DNA of 28,706 bases from Plakobranchus ocellatus (taxonomy: Eukaryota; Mollusca; Gastropoda; Plakobranchidae), in NCBI GenBank assembly GCA_019648995.1, contig BLXT01000540.1, forward strand, positions 400,914-429,619. Reading direction: 5' to 3'. Made by a program: the position numbers and the translations under genes. This document shows, piece by piece, positions 25,401-28,706 of this stretch. The notes beneath the pieces were generated by a model. That model worked only from the letters and a program-made list of their open reading frames with translations, was not told where the DNA came from and did not search any database. Each line of letters starts with the position of its first letter. The stretch's first letter is position 1.

Positions 25401-26634
25401 GCAAAGTTTGCAGCCAGCCTCAAATATACATGGCTAATCAAATCAAAGAATCACCTCCTTGTATGCCACACAGTAAAAACCAAGGCAAGTCAAAGACCAC
25501 TTTGGCTTTAGATTTTTTTTTTTTTATTCCCCTTTAGTGAAGCTGTTCATTTTTTCCTTGACCTTTTATTTTGTGTATTCGGTCTAGTTGAGGTTAAAAG
25601 GAGAAATTGTGTCTGAATGGATACTGTTTCATCACATCGTCTGTGCAATGTGCAATAGTTTCTGTCACACCAAAAGAGAGAAAAAGAGCAGCTTCCACGC
25701 ATACATTATTCTTTCAAATCCACTGCACAGATCAGTTTTGACTTCTAGTCTCTTTTTGTTCGTTTCTTATTGTATCTGTGATGTTCTTTTTGCTTGTGGT
25801 ACTGGTGGCCGCTTCTGCTTTTGCTCCCAACTTCTCTGGCATGTGTTAACAAAATTTTTTGTGTTGTAGAATTTTACTTGTTAGAGGAAGGCTTATAGTG
25901 TTCCAATGATGCACTATTTTGTACTGATCTTTGTCTTTGAATTTTTTTAGAACTGCTTTTAGGATCACATTGTTCATTGTTTTTTCTTTTTTAAAATTCC
26001 ATATCGGGTAAAAGGCATCAGTAAAAAAAATATGGGTAGGCTAGAGATTGCATTTATCTCAAATGGGGAAAAAAATTTTTTTTTTTTCAAGGAAAAATGT
26101 ATTTACAGAAAAGAATTCAATATGCAAAATGGCAGAATAGGTATGCTTGAATGATAAAATATGGTATTTTTAGTTTCAAAAGAATTGTTTGCATAGGATG
26201 CTCTCTTTACTTTTACTAGTTTTTTGTGGCCATTGACCATCACATGCAAGAAATAGTAACTTCTTAAGGAACACATTGAAACTTGATATTTTTTCACTTA
26301 CATGTCTGCTTTACTGGCAGTTTAAAGAGAAACCAAGTAAATTTTGCAAGATTGTTGCTTTGTTATGCCACTATAATTGAAAGACATTGATTCATTGCAA
26401 TAAAGACTCATGAAGAAAATATGTGGGATAACAATGAAAAGTTTGCGTAGGCCCATACTGGAGGCAGCAGTTCATGTGTCCAACAATACATGTTTTGAAA
26501 TACTCTCTCTCTTTGGTGGGAGCGCACACCAAGTCAGCTTCTTGTGGAAGCGCCAGAACTATTCTTTGTGTTTTACAGCCTGGTCTTACGTCAGTGGCTC
26601 TGTTGGGCAAGGGAAAGGGGGTGGCTTTACGTGA
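1365..26634 (+). CDS. UBN1: Ubinuclein (HIRA-complex subunit), 17 exons, 5' partial
   Basis: Ubinuclein is the yeast Hpc2-like subunit of the HIRA chaperone, which deposits histone H3.3-H4 independently of replication in the nucleus. What I see: exons 1365-1448, 2500-2613, 2988-3143, 3574-3642, 4260-4378, 6199-6535, 6961-7119, 7892-7959, 8566-8726, 9107-9167, 10189-10332, 11111-11245, 12003-12065, 12571-12964, 21988-23146, 24759-25484 and 26579-26634, all joining in phase, about 1,334 codons. Diagnostic motifs are DPFND, GYDVDDPFIDNTEA, YDE, GGFYIN, KFFSPEIN, DIEL, HLPCGKPAL, KFQW and KPLWPAGW, in the family's order and spacing. Human UBN1 and UBN2 are about 1,130 and 1,350 residues, so the size fits. 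The N-terminal exons are missing, being upstream of the window. Invertebrates generally have one ubinuclein, so the symbol means family membership and not specific orthology to vertebrate UBN1 rather than UBN2. Identity is near certain; the last exon is the least certain part. Confidence 0.95.
1449..2499 (+). other. Intron, GT-AG
   Basis: AT-rich, donor gtaaga, acceptor attgtag. Nothing recognisable inside. Confidence 0.85.
2500..2613 (+). CDS. UBN1: Ubinuclein exon: first half of Hpc2-related (HUN) domain
   Basis: Thirty-eight codons, phase 0/0. A basic stretch (GKKKRTQ) is followed by DDYYDLGDGYDVDDPFIDN. This is the acidic first half of the Hpc2-related domain, which in human UBN1 wraps H3.3-H4 and reads the H3.3-specific Gly90. 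The FIDN core, a key histone contact in the family, is intact. The donor is weak (GCG|gtgatt), yet the next exon resumes exactly at the conserved YDE, which supports the junction. Confidence 0.95.
2614..2987 (+). other. Intron, weak donor gtgatt
   Basis: It splits the Hpc2-related domain between A and YDE. No internal features seen. Confidence 0.85.
2988..3143 (+). CDS. UBN1: Ubinuclein exon: second half of Hpc2-related domain plus poly-Lys
   Basis: Fifty-two codons, phase 0/0, from the acceptor tttag to the donor gtgggc. It begins YDEVIPSTMTTRHGGFYIN, the most conserved block of the Hpc2-related domain. A segment of the form GQLDFR comes next, and the exon closes with seven consecutive lysines (3123-3143). 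The lysine run may contribute to nuclear import or DNA contact. A read-through past the donor hits a stop within 60 bases. Confidence 0.95.
3144..3573 (+). other. Intron, GT-AG
   Basis: Donor gtgggc, acceptor ttttcag. It contains a 14-base A run near 3227-3240 and nothing else of note. Confidence 0.85.
3574..3642 (+). CDS. UBN1: Ubinuclein exon: short acidic segment
   Basis: Twenty-three codons, phase 0/0, from acceptor ttcag to donor gtaata. The peptide begins GVLNSDSEEENGE, a Ser/Glu patch that could be a casein kinase 2 target (inference from the S-D-S-E-E-E pattern), and ends in VKMYKAMK. It is supported by phase continuity with both neighbours and clear splice sites rather than by strong family conservation. 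Confidence 0.8.
3643..4259 (+). other. Intron, GT-AG
   Basis: Donor gtaata, acceptor cctgcag after a T-rich tract. No internal feature seen. Confidence 0.85.
4260..4378 (+). CDS. UBN1: Ubinuclein exon: lysine-rich basic region
   Basis: Thirty-nine codons plus two bases, phase 0 in and phase 2 out, with a perfect gtaagt donor. It starts RKKRLDLESKALEKKKKKL and ends KKIRKKNPLKLK across the junction. The family has a comparable Lys-rich stretch between the Hpc2-related domain and the middle domain. Several runs look like nuclear localisation signals, which is inference from composition. Confidence 0.9.
4379..6198 (+). other. Intron with degenerate GTA-rich tract
   Basis: Donor gtaagt, acceptor tttttcag. 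Its middle third is the GTA/TAG-rich repeat described separately. A 10-base C run sits at about 4603-4612. No exon is needed here, since the phases of the flanking exons match directly. Confidence 0.85.
4770..5360 (+). repeat. Degenerate GTA/TAG trinucleotide tract
   Basis: Roughly 590 bases dominated by TAG, GTA, TAA and TGG triplets in three-base register, with pure runs such as (GTA)7 near 5002-5024. It looks like an old expanded trinucleotide array broken by point mutations. On the minus strand it is open for 113 codons of Leu/Thr/Ile, a composition artefact. Confidence 0.85.
6199..6535 (+). CDS. UBN1: Ubinuclein exon: Ser/Thr/Ala-rich linker
   Basis: The first base completes the Lys codon split by the intron, and 112 codons follow. 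It opens KKLSRQREAF and then becomes a low-complexity, presumably disordered Thr/Ser/Ala-rich linker ending GVDSQE. GC content rises well above the flanking introns. The donor is gtaata. Family members have a poorly conserved linker at this place, so the identification rests on phase, splice sites and position. Confidence 0.9.
6536..6960 (+). other. Intron, GT-AG
   Basis: Donor gtaata followed by two T runs, acceptor atctttag. Nothing else seen. Confidence 0.85.
6961..7119 (+). CDS. UBN1: Ubinuclein exon: start of middle domain, GC donor
   Basis: Fifty-three codons, phase 0/0, after the acceptor tttag. A hydrophilic region with many Lys, Glu and Gln leads into LPAELLNSIESIKK, which aligns with the LPAPLEK... 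helix that opens the ubinuclein middle domain. The exon appears to end AAAAAG|gcaagg, using a GC rather than GT donor. Homology demands the join here, because the next exon continues the same helix. Reading on gives a Cys/Ile/Tyr-rich tail and a stop at 7182. Confidence 0.88.
7117..7125 (+). promoter_or_regulatory. GC splice donor
   Basis: AAG|gcaagg. It matches the GC-donor consensus AG|GCAAGT at all but the last position, and it is required by middle-domain homology across the junction. Confidence 0.8.
7120..7891 (+). other. GC-AG intron
   Basis: Donor gcaagg after AAAAAG, acceptor atcattag. A short AT run lies near 7163-7180. A segment at 7533-7625 (tgccaatattccctgtgtcc) resembles the TCCCG-type repeats of the large intron, but only weakly. 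Confidence 0.8.
7892..7959 (+). CDS. UBN1: Ubinuclein exon: middle domain helix segment
   Basis: Twenty-two codons plus two bases, phase 0 in and phase 2 out, from acceptor attag to a perfect gtaagt donor. The peptide begins YAKENTEGNRKFFSPEIN. The KFF-x-x-(D/E)-IN core followed by LLLD is diagnostic of the ubinuclein middle domain (family form KFFTQDIN...LLD). The split Asp codon is completed by the first base of the next exon. Confidence 0.92.
7960..8565 (+). other. Intron, GT-AG
   Basis: Donor gtaagt, acceptor cactgaag. Pyrimidine-rich in the last 100 bases. No other feature. Confidence 0.85.
8566..8726 (+). CDS. UBN1: Ubinuclein exon: middle domain core
   Basis: One base completes Asp, then 53 codons, then one base (phase 1 out, donor gtaggg). 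The peptide starts with IEL, includes IFGHLGEHLPCGKPALQRRA, and ends QEPIQRLKK. This matches the family's IEL...YL.FLPC.K.ALLKRARKL...EPLQKLK pattern, with the LPC-x-K signature intact. The acceptor (cactgaag) has only a modest pyrimidine tract, but it is fixed by the need to write LLLDIEL across the junction. A 96-residue open frame spanning this place in another phase is a shadow. Confidence 0.93.
8727..9106 (+). other. Intron, GT-AG
   Basis: Donor gtaggg, acceptor ccccag. It contains a T run directly followed by a G run of about ten (near 8991-9012), a likely source of sequencing or length error. Confidence 0.85.
9107..9167 (+). CDS. UBN1: Ubinuclein exon: middle domain helix
   Basis: Sixty-one bases, phase 1 in and phase 2 out, from acceptor cccag to donor gtatgt. 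Across the junction the peptide reads AIDAVMPGLQEQHNQEVLKA and then Lys. It matches the family's A-I-x-x-A-M-P helix, in which the chaperone subunit runs on to a charged coil. It is short, and would be missed without homology. Confidence 0.9.
9168..10188 (+). other. Intron with 82-bp tandem duplication
   Basis: Donor gtatgt, acceptor tctttaag. It contains the tandem duplication at 9809-9972 and is otherwise plain AT-rich sequence. Confidence 0.85.
9809..9972 (+). repeat. Tandem duplication, 2 x 82 bp
   Basis: Copies 9809-9890 and 9891-9972 differ at only two positions (gtattac/gcattac and tgcctccc/tgtctccc). This implies a recent local duplication, or a collapsed longer array. Confidence 0.97.
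10189..10332 (+). CDS. UBN1: Ubinuclein exon: acidic linker to KFQW motif
   Basis: One base, 47 codons, two bases (phase 2 in, phase 2 out). A charged segment with EEASTESEEDE is followed by KKPKRPKRKFQWTTETR. The family has the same order: an acidic patch, a basic patch, then (K)FQW-N-(D/E)-x-x-R. The basic stretch KKPKRPKRK is a candidate DNA-contacting or nuclear-import sequence; the middle domain of human UBN1 is reported to bind DNA. The donor gttttg is weak, but the next exon continues the motif in phase. Confidence 0.92.
10333..11110 (+). other. Intron, GT-AG
   Basis: Weak donor gttttg, acceptor actctttcag. Nothing recognisable inside. Confidence 0.85.
11111..11245 (+). CDS. UBN1: Ubinuclein exon: middle domain C-terminal part
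   Basis: One base, 44 codons, two bases, from acceptor ttcag to donor gtctgg. The peptide begins with QCLVEIVSLKL and ends with KPLWPAGWMTTR. It corresponds to the family's LLCQVVKIKL helix and the strongly conserved KPLWPKGWM block. This is one of the clearest exons in the window. Confidence 0.95.
11246..12002 (+). other. Intron, GT-AG
   Basis: Donor gtctgg, acceptor gtcttacag. AT-rich with no internal feature. Confidence 0.85.
12003..12065 (+). CDS. UBN1: Ubinuclein exon: end of middle domain
   Basis: Sixty-three bases, phase 2 in and phase 2 out, from acceptor tacag to donor gtgagt. The peptide starts RILLKESK, equivalent to the family's RTLFKES that closes the middle domain, and continues with a hydrophilic stretch ending GNPQ and a split Gln codon. 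Confidence 0.92.
12066..12570 (+). other. Intron, GT-AG
   Basis: Donor gtgagt, acceptor ttattttcag. Nothing recognisable inside. Confidence 0.85.
12571..12964 (+). CDS. UBN1: Ubinuclein exon: disordered segment with SUMO-interaction-like motifs
   Basis: One base plus 131 codons, phase 0 out, from acceptor ttcag to a perfect gtaagt donor. The peptide is rich in Ser, Pro, Val and Thr and is presumably disordered. Three short hydrophobic patches stand out: DVVEIS (12692-12709), TVVIHL (12782-12799) and VEVIDITDSP (12878 onward). The last closely resembles a classical SUMO-interacting motif of the VIDLT type with acidic and Ser residues following. Read-through of the donor would stop after four codons. 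Confidence 0.93.
13409..13639 (+). repeat. 231-bp direct repeat, copy 1
   Basis: Matches 14860-15090 over its full length with seven substitutions and no indel (about 97% identity). Both copies start tatgtgattacatg and end gcagaatggggacttg. GC content is above the intron average. No family recognised. Confidence 0.95.
13640..14467 (+). other. Segment between the direct repeats, left of the gap
   Basis: Higher GC than the surrounding intron, starting with the TTCCGG cluster. Short open frames exist (for example 14041-14286) but no recognisable protein. Probably repeat-derived. Confidence 0.5.
13646..13740 (+). repeat. TTCCGG-rich repeat
   Basis: TTCCGG at 13655, 13664, 13675 and 13705, plus TCCGG at 13734, within 85 bases of otherwise AT-rich intron. 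It begins atgcctaccgttccgg, similar in layout to atgccagttttccg at 15604 and tgccaactgtcccg at 20275. Confidence 0.8.
14468..14803. other. Assembly gap (336 N)
   Basis: Unknown bases. The right edge abuts a short tandem repeat, which suggests the gap was caused by repetitive sequence. Its true length may differ from 336. Confidence 1.
14804..14848 (+). repeat. Short tandem repeat with CCCGTTG unit
   Basis: Three CCCGTTG copies, at 14804, 14821 and 14837, spaced 16-17 bases (unit like ccaggtcccgttgtaa). This is probably the edge of an array inside the gap. Confidence 0.75.
14804..14861 (-). mobile_element. Possible pogo/Tigger-like terminal sequence
   Basis: Read on the minus strand, the segment begins tacagtagagctcacctaca. 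It thus starts CAGTAGAG next to a TA dinucleotide, as in pogo/Tigger-type Tc1-mariner elements with CAGTAGA ends and TA target sites. The matching left end is not visible and may lie in the gap. Inference from a short motif only. Confidence 0.3.
14860..15090 (+). repeat. 231-bp direct repeat, copy 2
   Basis: Second copy of the unit at 13409-13639. The two copies bracket about 1.2 kb that includes the assembly gap. They could be long terminal repeats of a short element, two insertions of one family, or a segmental duplication. I see no TG...CA ends or target duplication that would settle it. Confidence 0.95.
15599..15753. repeat. Element bounded by 13-bp perfect inverted repeat
   Basis: cagggatgccagt (15599-15611) is the exact reverse complement of actggcatccctg (15741-15753). 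The 155-base interval is AT-rich and contains ttccg motifs. It could be a tiny MITE-like element or two repeat copies in opposite orientation. Confidence 0.7.
17562..17707 (+). other. Candidate cryptic or poison exon
   Basis: An acceptor (catctgtcag) precedes 146 bases that end at a perfect gtaagt donor. One frame is open and coding-like, including YWSGPCEYPTL and SESQENPVQGPSTP. Joined to the ubinuclein exon ending at 12964 it would read Phe-His-stop. It could therefore be a truncating cassette exon, a first exon of a nested transcript, or a fossil. I do not recognise the peptide. Confidence 0.3.
18036..18118 (+). pseudogene. Coding-like fragment of unknown origin
   Basis: An open stretch reads SSPNKNEESGWEGGGQMNSG and continues into EKKEKK. 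The composition is protein-like, but no usable acceptor sits upstream without an in-frame stop. It may be a decayed exon related to the piece at 17562-17707, or chance. Confidence 0.2.
18676..18900. pseudogene. Possible decayed coding fragment
   Basis: Higher GC than its surroundings, with coding-like reading shared between frames (GWFQELFPRQNE, then GQLGFSRDNPLRESL after frame changes and stops). An open frame also exists on the minus strand. No family recognised. Confidence 0.2.
20262..20410 (+). repeat. TCCCG repeat-like element
   Basis: TGTCCCG occurs at 20281, 20349 and 20386, twice followed by (C/T)(A/G)AAATT, with tcctgga motifs between. The start tgccaactgtcccg resembles the starts of the repeats at 13646 and 15604. 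Likely a diverged dispersed repeat. Confidence 0.5.
21688..21753. repeat. 27-bp near-perfect inverted repeat (hairpin)
   Basis: Arms 21688-21714 and 21727-21753 pair at 25 of 27 positions around a 12-base loop. The outermost 16 bases (gggaaacttattacaa) are perfect. It lies about 235 bases upstream of the acceptor of the big intron. A MITE remnant is likely. Confidence 0.9.
21985..21990 (+). promoter_or_regulatory. Tandem NAGNAG splice acceptor
   Basis: The sequence cagcag at the intron end offers two acceptors three bases apart. Both keep frame, the choice adding or dropping one Gln before KKGQQPQQQ. Confidence 0.7.
21988..23146 (+). CDS. UBN1: Ubinuclein exon: Gln/Ser/Pro-rich C-terminal region
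   Basis: 386 codons plus one base; phase 0 in matches the end of the exon at 12964. The acceptor is ttcagcag, a tandem NAGNAG, so the first Gln may be optional. The sequence is rich in Gln, Ser and Pro, and includes an eight-Gln run (22099-22122). Vertebrate ubinucleins also have long, poorly conserved Ser/Pro-rich tails. A likely helix, MSLFEQLQSQIRSQ, and KILAMARNLQ lie at the exon's end. The donor gtaagt is perfect. The open frame continues upstream into the intron to 21886, but that part is intronic. Confidence 0.92.
22099..22122 (+). repeat. Coding CAG/CAA run (eight Gln)
   Basis: Eight glutamine codons in a row, pattern CAG CAA (CAG)5 CAA, inside the Gln-rich exon. The CAA interruptions near both ends would be expected to limit length change, but the run may still vary between individuals. 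Confidence 0.95.
23147..24758 (+). other. Intron with long pyrimidine-rich tract
   Basis: Donor gtaagt, acceptor gattccag. The centre (23530-24160) is a strong C/T-rich strand-asymmetric tract. The last 600 bases are ordinary AT-rich sequence. Confidence 0.85.
23530..24160 (+). repeat. Polypyrimidine (C/T-rich) tract
   Basis: About 630 bases in which C and T strongly dominate the + strand, with (CT)n near 23564-23578, (TTTC)n near 24070-24085 and (TCC)n near 24086-24116. Long Ser/Phe/Leu open frames across it are artefacts. Such tracts can form triplex DNA or bind PTB-type splicing proteins. Confidence 0.9.
24759..25484 (+). CDS. UBN1: Ubinuclein exon: Ser/Pro/Lys-rich C-terminal region, GC donor
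   Basis: Two bases completing Gly, 241 codons, then one base. The acceptor tccag follows a pyrimidine-rich tract. The peptide is hydrophilic and disordered in character, with Ser-Pro pairs (for example SSSPRQAG, QISPKIKSP) and a short likely helix (NIFAELQKSVH). The proposed end is CAA G|gcaagt, a textbook GC donor. If that donor is not used, translation runs to a TAG at 25535-25537 with a tail ending in FFFFIPL. The exon body is secure; the 3' boundary is a choice between these two. Confidence 0.87.
25482..25490 (+). promoter_or_regulatory. GC splice donor
   Basis: AAG|gcaagt, a perfect GC-donor consensus. It is used here because the read-through tail is low complexity and an acceptor with a phase-compatible short exon follows at 26579. 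Confidence 0.55.
25485..26578 (+). other. Proposed GC-AG last intron
   Basis: Donor gcaagt, acceptor gttttacag. AT-rich, with an AATAAA at 26399-26404 that could serve an intron-retained transcript ending in the stop at 25535. No other feature. Confidence 0.5.
26579..26634 (+). CDS. UBN1: Proposed ubinuclein terminal exon
   Basis: An acceptor (ttctttgtgttttacag) precedes 56 bases that, entered in the required phase 1, read AWSYVSGSVGQGKGGGFT and then TGA at 26632-26634. The Gly/Ser composition is coding-like and the phase matches the upstream GC donor. I have no family motif to anchor it, so this is inference. The alternative is termination at 25535 by retention of the preceding intron. Confidence 0.5.
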
Positions 26635-28706
26635 CCACGTATAATCCTACTGACCGTTGCCACGTGAAACACAAGGCCAGCCTTGTTACGAAAATTATCA
26701 GGCTATATTGTCGTTGGGTTGCGCACAGTAACTGCGACATCAGTCTTCAAGTTAGCCATGACAAGTCGCATCGCCTCCAGTGTGGGTCTACGCTTTGAGA
26801 ATGTTTGTGCTTAAGCATGAACTCAATGTAAATTCTTCAGGGAACTTGTTTTTGTTGGTTTGCACATGCTTAGTACCAAACCTGAGGAGGCCAAAAAATT
26901 TGGCATCACTAAATAGAGAATGGGCCACTTGATACATAGAAGCACAGCAAAACAAAGCACACTTAGTATCTTGATTCATAAATCAGATGTGTAATTCGAA
27001 AAAAAAAAAAATTAAATGAAAGAAATCTAATAACTGTACAAACTTAGATTGATAGTTGTAGAAAGGTTAAGGCCCTATTGCTCTGAGTGAAACTAGAGCT
27101 GTAGGGCTGCATGTAAATTGGAGGAATATGTAAGAAGGAGCCGTTGACCATCGATAGATGAGCTAAAATAGCTTGGGCATTGCTTTTTGAAGAGGATTAA
27201 AAAATTTGGGGCTAAAATTTTGTCTTAAAAGACGGATTTCTGATCTATTCTGAAAACCAACTTTTTAAGTTTGCACAACCAGGATCAGTGGCACATCTTA
27301 GAATTGAATGCAAAAGGTTGGAAATACAGAAGAAGTGGATGGAAAGAAATGATTACTTTATATTGTTTTTTCATTGAAAAGCTATTTTTGTGGTTTTTTT
27401 TCTTTTACTTTGCATCACCTTTTTTGGTTTTTGGGTTTCCCTAAAAAAATCTAAAGTTTTTTTTTTTTATGGTGTGTGTTTCTTTTTTTTTTTCTTCACA
27501 AGTGCTGGTTTAAGAGATAAAATGTCTTTTTGGTTTTAAAAATATTGAAGGCCTAGGGGTCTAAATGAGCCTGTTGTAGCATGGATTAATCAAATCTCTG
27601 TTTTGATTGCACCCATCTCTGATTCTATTCTTTCTTATTTTGCGTCCCTCTTTTTCTTTCTTTTTTTTTTCTTATTAGTCCAGCTCTTAAAAATGATATC
27701 TTTAAAATACATTTGTGGGAACTAGACTCCAGATCATAATGTGTAATTTCACTAATCCCAGTCTTAGATACTAGCCTGGAGGTAAAAGTTTCACTTCACA
27801 AGTTCATGTACAGCTTTGTAAGACCTACTAAAAATTCCTATCTTTTAAATTAGTTTTTATTTTTGTTTTCTACCTATGTACACAAATTTTCTTTAGTGGG
27901 TAAGTAAAAAGCATACTTGGCTTTTAAAAACAGTTTGTGACTTAAACTTTACTGTAGTCACCAATTAAGCTGAGTCTTAGGTTGCAATTTATGCTGTTCT
28001 ATATATAATGTACATATCTCTTGCAACCTACGTCAGTATGATAAAAGAAGAAAAATCTTAACATACAACATTTTTTTTTTCCTGACAGACTCATGCTAGA
28101 CTCAGTCTAGGCAAATTTTTTTTTGGGTAGGTTTGTGCTCCATGGAGGATGGAAACTCTCACATTATATTTATTGGTAGCAATAGTGATGTCCTTTTAAA
28201 ACCAAGTTTTATATGATAGTGAACTTTAAAAAAAAATGTTATGTAGGCCTATGCAGTTTTAATGGGTTTTTTTTGTTTTTGTTTTTGTTTTTTTTTAATA
28301 AATGTAATTGTAAAAATGGGATGCTACCAATGTGTTACAACTGTCAGTACATTCTCATTTTTAAAAGCGTGGGGGAGAGAAAAAAAAATTCAAATAGTAA
28401 ATCAAAATGATCATTTGTAACTTTTAGAACAAAGCTGTGATTTCATTATTGTTTTCATGTATTACTGTTGTATAATATTGCTTATTTCTTGAAAAAAGAC
28501 AGGCTTTGCCCTCAACTGTCGCCCCTGCACATTGCATTGTTTTTCCTTTTCCCTTTCTCAGCTTTTTAAAAGTTTTTTGTTTGAAGCAAGGTGCTTGAGC
28601 TTCTCTTTTGTTTCATAGATTGTGGTTTGAAAAGTTAGCTTGTAGGGAGCTTAGTTTTTAGATTAACAAATATGTTCCAATATTCAATCTGAAACTATTT
28701 CATCAC
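26635..28706 (+). other. Presumed 3' UTR and downstream sequence
   Basis: No coding sequence seen. The stretch is AT-rich with many T runs. One AATAAA lies at 28297-28302, followed by T/G-containing sequence, and is the best poly(A) signal after the proposed stop. A 10-base inverted repeat (27978-27987 with 28021-28030) encloses a Pumilio-type TGTACATA at 28009-28016. Only the window edge limits the 3' end. Confidence 0.45.
28297..28302 (+). terminator. Candidate polyadenylation signal AATAAA
   Basis: It is the only canonical hexamer I found downstream of the proposed stop codon. If used, it gives a 3' UTR of about 1.7 kb. Cleavage would fall near 28315-28330. Confidence 0.4.

Noticed and set aside
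26410..26633. 74-codon frame read as a separate small gene
   Set aside because: Only its end after the acceptor at 26579 looks coding; the upstream part lacks any signature, so a terminal exon is the simpler reading.

Overview
The window is animal nuclear DNA. Coding sequence comes as short exons bounded by consensus splice sites, the introns are long and AT-rich, and it carries simple repeats, old transposon-like fragments and one assembly gap of 336 N. The gene and intron style fit an invertebrate. A mollusc is my guess from general texture only, and nothing in the window proves it.

One gene runs across almost the whole window on the + strand: ubinuclein (UBN1/UBN2 family), the H3.3-binding subunit of the HIRA histone chaperone complex. 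I traced 17 exons from 1365 to 26634, with reading phase conserved across every junction. Together they encode about 1,334 residues. The first exons (roughly the first 100 residues of the family) lie upstream of position 1.

Layout: 1-1364 is intron with a compound ATT/AGT microsatellite. Exons 1-3 (1365-3143) carry the end of the HIRA-binding N-terminal region and the Hpc2-related (HUN) domain that grips H3.3-H4. Exons 4-6 (3574-6535) encode a lysine-rich basic stretch and a Ser/Thr/Ala-rich linker. Exons 7-13 (6961-12065) encode the ubinuclein middle domain. Exon 14 (12571-12964) is a disordered segment with three SUMO-interaction-like motifs. A 9.0 kb intron (12965-21987) follows, holding mobile-element debris, a pair of 231-bp direct repeats around the gap, and scattered coding-like fragments. 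Exons 15 and 16 (21988-23146, 24759-25484) encode a Gln/Ser/Pro-rich disordered tail. A small proposed terminal exon (26579-26634) ends in TGA, followed by about 2 kb that reads as 3' UTR with an AATAAA at 28297.

Points worth a second look are two GC-AG introns in the same gene, a NAGNAG acceptor, a possible poison exon in the giant intron, the SIM-like cluster, the repeats around the N gap, and a dispersed family of short repeats with TCCCG/TTCCGG cores. I found no second complete gene, no RNA gene, no CRISPR array and nothing bacterial. I do not see a clearly novel biological system. The new material is mainly gene-structure and repeat biology.
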